DNA of 64,000 nucleotides from Methylobacterium hispanicum (GTDB lineage: Bacteria > Pseudomonadota > Alphaproteobacteria > Rhizobiales > Beijerinckiaceae). Position 1 is the stretch's first letter, and the number at the start of each line of letters is the position of its first letter. The stretch is taken from the NCBI RefSeq assembly GCF_022179285.1, contig NZ_BPQO01000002.1:1-64000 (forward strand), given 5' to 3'. A program made the position numbers and the translations under genes. A model generated the notes under the pieces. That model was not told the origin of the DNA. It searched no databases and saw nothing but the letters and a program-made list of their open reading frames with translations. This document shows positions 1-8,400 of this stretch, one piece after another.

Positions 1-110
1 TGGCTCCCTGACCGTGAGCGGTAGGGAGCAAGAGATGCACGGGGGCGGGGTGGGTCCCTATTGGACGCCGATCAGCCCCTCAGCCGGGTCCTTTTTCCAC
101 GCCGATACCC

Positions 111-1046
111 ACTCAGGCGCTCGCCACCGACGCGCAGGCCACCGCCGCCGGCAAGAGTGTGCGCGACACCGCGCTCGCGAAGACCGTGCTCGGCACGGCC
201 GGGGCGGACAACGTCGGCGTCGACGCGACGAAGGCGGATCAGGTCAAGCTGAAGGCCGGCAACACCGACTACACCTTCACGATCAAGGCCGCCGACACGG
301 TGAACGATCTCGTCAACGGCATCAACAAGTCCGGCATCGCTACGGCCGCGATCGACACCCGCGGCCAACTCGTCGTCACGGGCACCGGCTCCGACACGAT
401 CACCATGCAGGCCGGCAAGACGGCGTCGGGCACGTTCACGGCTGACGCGACCGAGACGGCCAAGCTCACGGGCGGCGCGGCCTTCTCCGTGGCGGGCGGC
501 ACCTCGGCGCAGCGCTCGGCGTTGGTCGATCAGTTCAACAACCTGCGCACCCAGATCAATCAGGCGGCCCAGGATGCCGGCTTCAACGGCACGAACCTCC
601 TGAACGGCGATGGGCTGACCATCGCGTTCAACGAGAAGACCGGTGCCGCCCAGTCGAAGCTCGCGGTCCAGGGCAGCGCGATCACCGCGGACGCACTCGG
701 GATCGGACGCTTCGTGGATTCCGGCACGGGTCAGGCCGGCGGCGACTTCGGCGTGCAGAACAACACCGACCTCGGGAAGGCTGCGGACGCGCTGACGAAT
801 GCGCTCACGAACCTGAAGTCGCTCTCCTCGACGTTGGGCTCGAACCTATCGGTTGTGCAGACGCGCCAGGATTTTGCCAAGCAGCTCGTCAACGTCCTCG
901 ACACCGGCTCGGCCGACCTCGTGAACGCCGACATGAACGAGGAGGCGGCAACCTCGCAGGCACTCTCGACCCGCCAGTCTCTGGCGATCTCGGCCCTGTC
1001 GCTGGCCAATCAGGCCAACCAGGGCATCCTGCAGCTCCTGCGCTGA
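111..1046 (+). pseudogene. flagellin, C-terminal remnant (5' truncated)
   Basis: The reading frame ends like a flagellin: a hypervariable middle and then a C-terminal D0/D1 helix region (motifs NEEAATSQALSTRQ and SLANQANQGILQLLR). The conserved N-terminal flagellin helices, normally about 140 residues, are absent. Upstream the frame stays open only to a stop at 15-17, and flagellin-like residues begin near 111; the first usable start is a GTG at 159. Both termini are needed to pack the filament core, so this product should not polymerise. A GC-rich hairpin typical of a gene end follows at 1059-1086. I read it as a broken flagellin gene; a short protein from the GTG cannot be excluded. Confidence 0.75.
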
Positions 1047-1058
1047 TCACGGATACGA

Positions 1059-1086
1059 CCCGGCGCGGTGGATGGTCCGCGCCGGG
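1059..1086 (+). terminator. GC-rich hairpin after the flagellin remnant
   Basis: A perfect 10-bp stem (1059-1068 with 1077-1086, arm CCCGGCGCGG) encloses an 8-nt loop, 13 nt after the flagellin stop. No T-tract follows, so intrinsic termination is uncertain. The ATG at 1072 lies inside the loop, which argues against it as a start for the next gene. Confidence 0.45.
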
Positions 1087-1140
1087 CCTGCGTACGTGCG
1101 AGGAGATTGGGCTGTGGGTGCGCACTCGAGGCACCCTCGC

Positions 1141-1926
1141 ATGACCACCCAGGCTGCAGAGAAGCGCCAGCGCGATCTCTACGAGGGGCGCGTGACGACC
1201 CTGCGCGAGTTGCAGACCGTGCAGAACGACCTCAACACGGCCAGCAACGACGCCAAGACCGCCGAGGTCGGGCTGGAGGCGGTGAGGAACCGCCTGCGCA
1301 TCCTGGGCCTGCGCGACGACGAGATGGCCAACCTGCAGAAGGGCGCCATCAACCCCGCGACCGCGATCAACGCGCCGCTCAGCGGCACCATCATCCAGCG
1401 CAAGATCGGCCCCGGCCAGTACGTCACCACGGGCGGCGGCGAGCCCTCCTACATCATCGGCGACCTGTCCAAGGTCTGGCTCATCGTGCAGCTGCGCGAG
1501 TCCGACCTCGCCCGGATCGAGATGGGGGGGCGGCTGCAGTTCCGCGTGCTCTCGCACCCCGACCGCGTCTTCGAGGGCCGTATCAACTTCATCGGCTCCT
1601 CGGTCGATCCGGCGAGCCGGCGCATCACCGTGCGGGCCGACATCGACAACCCGCAGCGCCTCCTCAAGCCCGAGATGTACGCCAGCGTGCGCATCATCAA
1701 CGAGCGCGAGAACCTCTCCCACGCGGTGCCCCGCGCGGCGGTCGTGCTGGAAGGCCACAAGGTGAGCGTCTGGGTGCTGAAGCCTGGCAACGTGGTCGAG
1801 AGCCGCCGCGTCCGGACCGGCATTATCGACGGCGGCAACATCGAGGTCCTCGAAGGCCTCGCGCTCGGCGAGCGGGTGATCTCGCGCGGCTCGCTGTTCA
1901 TCGACCGCATGGTGACGCGGGGCTGA
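1141..1926 (+). CDS. RND efflux periplasmic adaptor (CzcB/CusB type), N-terminally truncated
   Basis: Adaptors of this family link an inner-membrane RND pump to an outer-membrane channel. The visible protein starts in the second helix of the alpha-hairpin (motifs RQRDLYEGRV and LRELQ), continues through the second half of the lipoyl domain (NAPLSGTII, GQYVTTGG), the beta-barrel (VWLIVQLRESDL) and the membrane-proximal domain (PRAAVVLEGHKVSVWV). Family members have about 380-420 residues. Here about 262 remain, and the signal peptide, first lipoyl half and first hairpin helix are missing. The protein therefore lacks an export signal and is probably non-functional. Start chosen at ATG 1141 because the ATG at 1072 lies in a hairpin loop and its extra residues do not look like family sequence. 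The permease gene begins 35 bp downstream. Confidence 0.75.
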   Translation: MTTQAAEKRQRDLYEGRVTTLRELQTVQNDLNTASNDAKTAEVGLEAVRNRLRILGLRDDEMANLQKGAINPATAINAPLSGTIIQRKIGPGQYVTTGGGEPSYIIGDLSKVWLIVQLRESDLARIEMGGRLQFRVLSHPDRVFEGRINFIGSSVDPASRRITVRADIDNPQRLLKPEMYASVRIINERENLSHAVPRAAVVLEGHKVSVWVLKPGNVVESRRVRTGIIDGGNIEVLEGLALGERVISRGSLFIDRMVTRG

Positions 1927-1961
1927 GGCGCCCGCGCCTTTCGAAGACTGAGGGGGAATGC

Positions 1962-4900
1962 ATGAGGGGCATCGTCGAGCCCGCCCTGCGCCAGCGCGCG
2001 CTTGTGGTGCTGGCCTTCGTCCTGCTGCTGGCGGGCGGCCTCGCGGCGTTCCGGACCCTCAACATCGAGGCCTACCCGGACCCGACCCCGCCGATGGTGA
2101 ACGTGATCACCCAGGCTCCGGGTCTCTCAGGCGAGGAGATCGAGCGCTACGTCACGGTGCCGATCGAGGTGATCACCGCGGGCCTGCCGAACCTCAAGCA
2201 GGTACGCACCGTCTCGCTCTACGGTCTCTCCGACGTGAAGCTGCAGTTCGGCTTCGAGTTCAACTATCGCGAGGCCGAGCAGCAGGTGCTGAACCGCCTC
2301 GCCCAGCTCGACCCGCTGCCGAACGGGGCCAAGCCCACCATCTCGCCGGTGAGCCCGATCGGCGAGATCTTCCGCTACAAGCTCACCGCGCCCGACGGCT
2401 ACAGCACCCTCGATCTCAAGTCCCTGCAGGACTGGGTGCTGCGCCGCCGCTTCCGCGCCGTGCCGGGTGTGATCGACGTGATCGGCTGGGGCGGTAAGAC
2501 CAAGACCTTCGAGATCGCGGTCGATCTCGACCGGCTGACCGCCCACGGGCTGACGCTCGCCGGCGTGGTGAAGACGCTCAACGACAGCAACCTCAATGTC
2601 GGCGGCAACCGGATTAGCCTGGGCAGCCAGTCGGCGGTGGTGCGCGGCGTCGGCTTGATCCGGTCCACCGACGACATCGAGGAGACGGTGCTGAGCCAGT
2701 CGGGCGGCGCGCCGGTGCTGGTGCGCGACGTGGCCAGCGTCACGATCGGCCACCAGCCGCGGCTCGGCATCGCCGGCATGAACGAGGACGACGACATCGT
2801 CCAGGGCATCGTGCTGATGCGCCGGGGTGAGGAGAGCACGCCGGCGATCGAGGCGGTGAGGGCGGAGGTCGCCCGGATCGAGGCAGCCGGCATCCTGCCG
2901 CCGGGCGTGAAGATCGAGCGGATCTACGACCGAGCCGACCTGATCGCGGTCACAACCCACACGGTGCTGCACAACATGGTGTTCGGCATCGCACTGATCC
3001 TCGTCGTGCAGTGGCTGTTCCTGGGCAACCTGCGCAGCGCGCTGATCGTGGTGGCGACGATTCCCTTCGCGCTGTTCTTCGCGGTCATCATCCTGGTGGC
3101 GCGCGGGGAATCAGCCAACCTGCTCTCGGTCGGCGCCCTCGATTTCGGGCTTATCGTCGACGGCACGGTGATCATGGTCGAGGCGATTTTCCGGCGCCTC
3201 TCGGGCCACGGGCCGCCCCAGACGGCGGGACCACCGACCGGGTTCTCGGGCAAGCTCACCAACATCCTCTGGGCCTCCGGCGACGTCAGCCGCTCGATCG
3301 TGTTCGCGGCCGTGATCATCGTCACCGGCTTCCTGCCGCTCTTCACCCTGACAGGCGTCGAGGGCCACATCTTCGGGCCGATGGCGCAGACCTACGCCTA
3401 CGCCCTGCTCGGCGGCCTGATCGCGACCTTCACGGTGACGCCCGTGCTCTCCGCCTACCTGCTGCCCGAGCACGTGCGCGAGGTCGAGACCGTGCTGGTG
3501 CGCGCGCTAGATCGGCTTTACCGCCCGGCGATCCGCGTGGCGCTCGCCAACCGCATCCTGACCCTTGGGCTCGCCGCGATCCTGGCGGGCGGGGTGGGCG
3601 TCGCCGGGCGCGGCCTCGGCCTTGAGTTCCTGCCGAAGCTGGAGGAGGGCAATCTCTGGCTGCGCGCCACCATGCCGGCCACGATCTCGCTCACCGAGGG
3701 CAACCGCTACGTCAACCGCATCCGCCGGATCATCGCGGCGGTGCCCGAGGTTGAGCGCGTGGTCTCGCAGCACGGCCGGCCCGACGACGGAACGGACGCT
3801 GCCGGCTTCTTCAACGGGGAGTTCTTCGCGCCGCTCAAGCCGGCCGAGCAGTGGTGGGAGGGGGTGAACAAGGAGGCCATGCTCGCCGACCTTCTGGAGC
3901 GGCTGCGCCGGGAGTTCCCGGGCATCGAGTTCAACGTCTCGCAGTACCTGCAGGACAACGTCGCCGAGGCGGTCTCGGGGATCAAGGGCGAGAACTCGTT
4001 CAAGGTGTTCGGCCCCGACCTCCAGACCCTGACCGACGTGGCGCGCCGGGTCGAGGCCGTGCTCAGGACCGTGGCGGGCGTGACCGATCTCGGCGTGTTC
4101 ACCTCGCTCGGGCAGCCCACCGTGCAGATTAACGTCGACCGGATCCGCGCCGCCCGCTACGGACTGACGCCGGGCGACATCAACGCCACGGTCCGCACGG
4201 CGATCGGCGGCGACAGCGCGGGCGATCTCTACGATTCGGGCAGCGACCGGCACTACCCGATCGTCGTTCGCCTCGCCCAGCAGTTCCGGCAGAGCGTGCA
4301 GGCCATCCGCAACCTGCGCATCGCCGGCCAGGGCCCGAACGGTGCGGTGCTGCAGGTCCCGCTCAACGAAGTGGCGAGCGTCGAGCTGGTCTCAGGACCG
4401 GCCTACATCTACCGCGAGGGCCAGGAGCGCTACCTGCCGGTGAAGTTCAGCGTGCGCGATCGCGACCTCGGCAGCACCATCCTGGAGGCGCGCCAGCGCG
4501 TGGCAGCCGAGGTGCAATTGCCGCCGGGCTACCGGCTGGAGTTGGTGGGCGAGTTCAACAACATGCAGGGGGCGCTGGAGCGGCTCTCGGTGACAGTGCC
4601 GCTCGCGATCGGGCTCATCGCCATCCTGCTCTTCATGAACTTCGGCTCGCTCACCGACACCCTGCTGGCGCTGAGCGTCATTCCGATGGCCGCGGCCGGC
4701 GGTGTGCTGGCCCTCGTCCTCACGGGCACGCCCTTCAGCGTCTCGGCGGCGATCGGCTTCATCGCGCTGCTCGGCATCGCGGTGATGGACGGGATCATCG
4801 TGATCGCCCATTTCAACGACCTGATTGCGCGCGACGAGGAGCGGGTGCGCGCGATGCTGGAGACCTGCGCGACCCAGATGCGCCCGGTGGTGATGACCTG

Positions 4901-5126
4901 CGTGGTGGCCGGCGTCGGGCTCCTGCCGGCCGCCTTCTCCTCGGGCGTCGGCTCGCAGGTTCAGAAGCCGCTCGCCCTCGTGGTCGTCGGCGGCATGAGC
5001 CTCGCGCCCGTGCTGATCCTGCTCATCCTCCCGACCCTTATCCTTGCGTTCTCGCGCCGCCGCTCCGCTCCGGTCTCAGTGGCAGGGGGAGCGGAAAGCC
5101 TGAGTCTAGCCGAGGCAGGTCAGTAG
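1962..5126 (+). CDS. heavy-metal efflux RND permease (CzcA/CusA family)
   Basis: This is an inner-membrane proton-driven RND pump of about 1054 residues, the normal length for the CzcA/CusA branch. It begins with the usual short cytoplasmic start and TM1 (RQRALVVLAFVLLLAGG), then the porter domain (NIEAYPDPTPP, APGLSGEEIERYVTVPIE). TM4 carries the acidic motif of the metal-exporting branch (DFGLIVDGTVIMVEAI), and a second docking/porter repeat and TM7-12 follow. Start ATG 1962 has the ribosome-binding site AGGGGG 5 nt upstream; a second ATG at 1958 is out of frame. The adaptor immediately upstream is truncated and no outer-membrane channel gene is present, so this pump would need partners encoded elsewhere. 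The metal is not decidable from sequence. Confidence 0.9.
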   Translation: MRGIVEPALRQRALVVLAFVLLLAGGLAAFRTLNIEAYPDPTPPMVNVITQAPGLSGEEIERYVTVPIEVITAGLPNLKQVRTVSLYGLSDVKLQFGFEFNYREAEQQVLNRLAQLDPLPNGAKPTISPVSPIGEIFRYKLTAPDGYSTLDLKSLQDWVLRRRFRAVPGVIDVIGWGGKTKTFEIAVDLDRLTAHGLTLAGVVKTLNDSNLNVGGNRISLGSQSAVVRGVGLIRSTDDIEETVLSQSGGAPVLVRDVASVTIGHQPRLGIAGMNEDDDIVQGIVLMRRGEESTPAIEAVRAEVARIEAAGILPPGVKIERIYDRADLIAVTTHTVLHNMVFGIALILVVQWLFLGNLRSALIVVATIPFALFFAVIILVARGESANLLSVGALDFGLIVDGTVIMVEAIFRRLSGHGPPQTAGPPTGFSGKLTNILWASGDVSRSIVFAAVIIVTGFLPLFTLTGVEGHIFGPMAQTYAYALLGGLIATFTVTPVLSAYLLPEHVREVETVLVRALDRLYRPAIRVALANRILTLGLAAILAGGVGVAGRGLGLEFLPKLEEGNLWLRATMPATISLTEGNRYVNRIRRIIAAVPEVERVVSQHGRPDDGTDAAGFFNGEFFAPLKPAEQWWEGVNKEAMLADLLERLRREFPGIEFNVSQYLQDNVAEAVSGIKGENSFKVFGPDLQTLTDVARRVEAVLRTVAGVTDLGVFTSLGQPTVQINVDRIRAARYGLTPGDINATVRTAIGGDSAGDLYDSGSDRHYPIVVRLAQQFRQSVQAIRNLRIAGQGPNGAVLQVPLNEVASVELVSGPAYIYREGQERYLPVKFSVRDRDLGSTILEARQRVAAEVQLPPGYRLELVGEFNNMQGALERLSVTVPLAIGLIAILLFMNFGSLTDTLLALSVIPMAAAGGVLALVLTGTPFSVSAAIGFIALLGIAVMDGIIVIAHFNDLIARDEERVRAMLETCATQMRPVVMTCVVAGVGLLPAAFSSGVGSQVQKPLALVVVGGMSLAPVLILLILPTLILAFSRRRSAPVSVAGGAESLSLAEAGQ

Positions 5127-5441
5127 AAGCGGTCCCGCCGCTGTGGGACTTTCATTTATTCGGTTCAAGACCGAAAGTGGTCCATGCCGCCAACGCTCTC
5201 TCCCGGGCTTTCGAAGATACGACGCACGAGCCGCCCAGCCCGCCAAGGAGGCTGGGTGGAAATGAAGGTACGCTGCCGGCCTGTAGGACAATCCTCCATC
5301 TTGCAGATGGTCTGAATCGCACATTCACAGCCTCGGTGGAAATTAGTCGTTGTTCACAAGCCGGCTTGGCGCCCCGAACCGCCAAGCCAAGTACCATTCA
5401 TAGCCTCCTGGCGGGGCCATAGTATTTCGGAATATGGTCAG
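5127..5441. other. intergenic spacer between two converging genes
   Basis: This 315-bp stretch separates the 3' ends of the RND permease and the RTX nuclease. No gene is supported. Short imperfect inverted repeats are visible (CCCAGCC...GGCTGGG near 5233-5256 and CCATA...TATGG near 5420-5440), the latter 3' of the nuclease gene, but none has a T-tract. Confidence 0.4.
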
Positions 5442-8400
5442 TTAGGCCGCGAAGTAGCTAGCGTTGATCTGACTCGCCCGGATGCCGGCCAGGTCGACAA
5501 CACCGCCGCCCGAGAGGGTCAGCAGCGCGTCGCCGTTCTGTGCCGAACCGACAGTGTAGGTCTGCCCGCCCAGGGCGATCCGGTCGCCCCCGGCTTGGTC
5601 GAATCCTAGGATCAGGTCGCGGCCCGAGCCCGGGTCGAAGCGGTAGAGGTCGGCACCAAGCCCGCCGACGAGGATGTCGTTTCCGATCCCGCCAACCAGC
5701 GTGTCGTTGTCCTGCCCGCCGTAGAGCACGTCGTCGCCCTGGCCGCCGAAGAGAATGTCCGCTCCCTGGTTGCCGTAGACGAGGTCACTGCCCTGGTTGC
5801 CGTACACCATGTCCGCGCCCTGGTTTCCGTACAGCACGTCGTTTCCGAGATTGCCGAACAGGCGGTCATCGCCCTGGCCGCCGAAGGCCCGGTCATCCCC
5901 TTGTCCACCGTACAAGCTGTCCGCGCCCTGGTTGCCGTAGATCAGGTCGGCATCCTGATTGCCGTAGATCAGATCCTGCTCCGTGCCGCCGAACAGGGTG
6001 TCGAGCCCGATGCCGCCTGAGACCGTGTCGACGCCGGCATCGCCGTAGAGAAGATCGTTGCCGGCCTTCGATCCGACGAGGTCGTTGCCGCCGCCGCCTC
6101 GCAGCGTGTCGTCGTCGGGCCCCAGCACCATGGACTGGTCGGCGTTGTCGCCGAAGACGACCTGCGATCCTTCCCCACCGACGAGCGAGGCGGGACCGGA
6201 CAGCGCGATGAAGCCGATGTTGTTGACGGAGATGGGCGTGCCCGGTGGCACGGCGGAGGCGTTGAGGACGACGAGCGTCTGGGTCCCGTCCGTGGGGCCC
6301 TCGATGCGGATGTCGTTGGCGCCCGGTGTCGGCGTGAAGGTGCTGACGTTGACCGATGTGCCGCCCTGCAGGCCCGCCAGAAAGACCTCGACGGCGCGAT
6401 CGACCGCAGCTAGGTCGATCCCCTCGGGCAGCGTCTGAAGCGCCTGCCCGGCAGCGGCCTCGGCGGCGGCCGGATCGCTGGTCGTGGTCGCGCTCGTGAC
6501 CTGTCCGCCGGTCTCGGCGCTGGGGGTGTTGTCGACCGGAGGCGTTGTGCCGTCTCCTCCGCCACCGCTGCTGCCGCCTGCGGCGATCCGGAAGCGTCCC
6601 AGCAGAGGATCGTGGTCGCTGGTCTGATCCACGAAGTCGGCGTTGATGTGCACCGCCTCGAATTGCGCGGCTCCGGTCAGCGCCGCCGTCGTCAGCATGT
6701 GGTCGAGGGTCTGGGCGTTCCCCTCGAACACGTAGTCGTAGCGCTGGCCGGCCGGCAGCAGGTCCTGAAGATCGGTCAGAACTGGCGTGCCGCCGGGTGT
6801 CAGGACGGCGCTCGCCCCACCCGCGGCGTACCCGGACAGGGTTGCAGCACCGCGCAGCACCGTTAGCGGCTCCTCGAAGCCGAAATCGTTCAGGTCTCCG
6901 GTGACGACGACCCGTGCCTGCGCGTCGGCTGCGAGGAGGCCGTCGACGAAAGTGTTGACCGCCTGCGCCTGCGCGGCTCGCGCCACCTCCCCGGCGTTGA
7001 AAGGCGGCTGTTCGGAGCCGAACAGCGCCGCGCTGCCGCCTTTCGAGGTGAAGTGGTTGCTCACCACCGTCACGGTCTGCCCGTTGAAGACGAAGTCCGC
7101 GGCGAGCGGGGGGCGGGACCCGAAGAACGGGTTGTCCGGGTTGGTCTGCTGGTCGGTGTAGGAACCCGCCGCAATCGGGCTGCCATCTGCCGCGATGGTG
7201 CGCACCGATCCTGCCGCCAAGCCGACCCTATCCGTGCGGTAGAGGAACGACGTGCGGATGTTGCCGCCCGGCTCGCCGCCGTTCGTGTCGTCGCCGATGA
7301 AGGTGTTGTCGACGAAGGCGTAGGTCGGTCCGCCGTCGGCCGCGATCGCGTCGACGAGCTGCTGCAGCGTCCCCGTCGCTGACGTGACGGTGGAGGCCGT
7401 GTTGCCCGGCCCATCGTTGTCCTGCACCTCCTGGAGCGCGATCACGTCCGGCGCGTTCAGCTTGGTCCGCACCTCGGCCGCGATGGTCGCGAAGCGCGCG
7501 GCGCCATCGGTCGGATCGAGGTTCTCAGCATTGAAGCTCGCGACGAGCAGGTGCTCGGCACCCCCCGTCAACGTGCCGGGCGTTTTCGTTAGCAGACTCG
7601 ATGTAGCGACGGTGACGGGTGCGGTCGCCAGCACCTCGTAGTTGCCGAAGCTGTAGTTCACCACACCGGTGACATCGGCGAGGCGCGCGCCGGTGTTGAC
7701 CTGCGGCAGGGTGACCCCGAGGCCTGGATCGATGCGGATACGCTCGGGGTTGAGGTCGCCTCCTTGCGTGTTCGTGGCGCCGAGCACGGACGTGCCGCCG
7801 GAAATCAGCAGGTTCCCGCGCTCGTTGAGGCCAGTCGCTCCCGCGCCGCCGTCCGCGACAGCGAAGATCTCGCCGAAGCTGTTCGTGGGACCCGTGACAA
7901 GCGGCGCCGTTACCGTGGCCCGCATCCCTTCCAGGCTCTCCCAGAAGGCGCTGCCGGCGACTAGGTCGGCGGCCGGGGGCGTGAGACCGTCAGCGCCCCC
8001 GATCCTGACCGCGCCAGGCAGCGCGTTGTCGCGCGTGTTGACGGCGATGCTGGGATTGCCCCCGATCTGCGTGACGGTGAACGAGCCTCGGGCGGCTCCG
8101 GAGGGCAGGAACTCTTGCACCTGGCCCGTTACCGTCGCGCCGTCACCGACCGCGACACTCGGCCTGCTGCTCGTGAAGACGAAGACCGCGTCCGACGTCG
8201 CGGCGTTGCCGTCGCCCATCCGATCCTGAAGGTAGAACCCGTTGCTGGCCACCGCCGTGACGACGCCCGCGGTGGTGACGGTCTGCCCGGCGAAGCTCGA
8301 CGTTGCGCCCGTTCCCTGGATCAACGGGATCGCCGTCAGCGCGGGGGCAGCCTGATAGACGGTCGTGGTATTGCCAACCTCGTTGGCAAAGACGACCAGT

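Noticed and set aside
1068..1961. Upstream extension of the RND permease frame (about 300 extra residues)
   Set aside because: The extension is Arg/Ala/Pro-rich and overlaps the adaptor gene in another frame. The real permease start is ATG 1962 with a ribosome-binding site.
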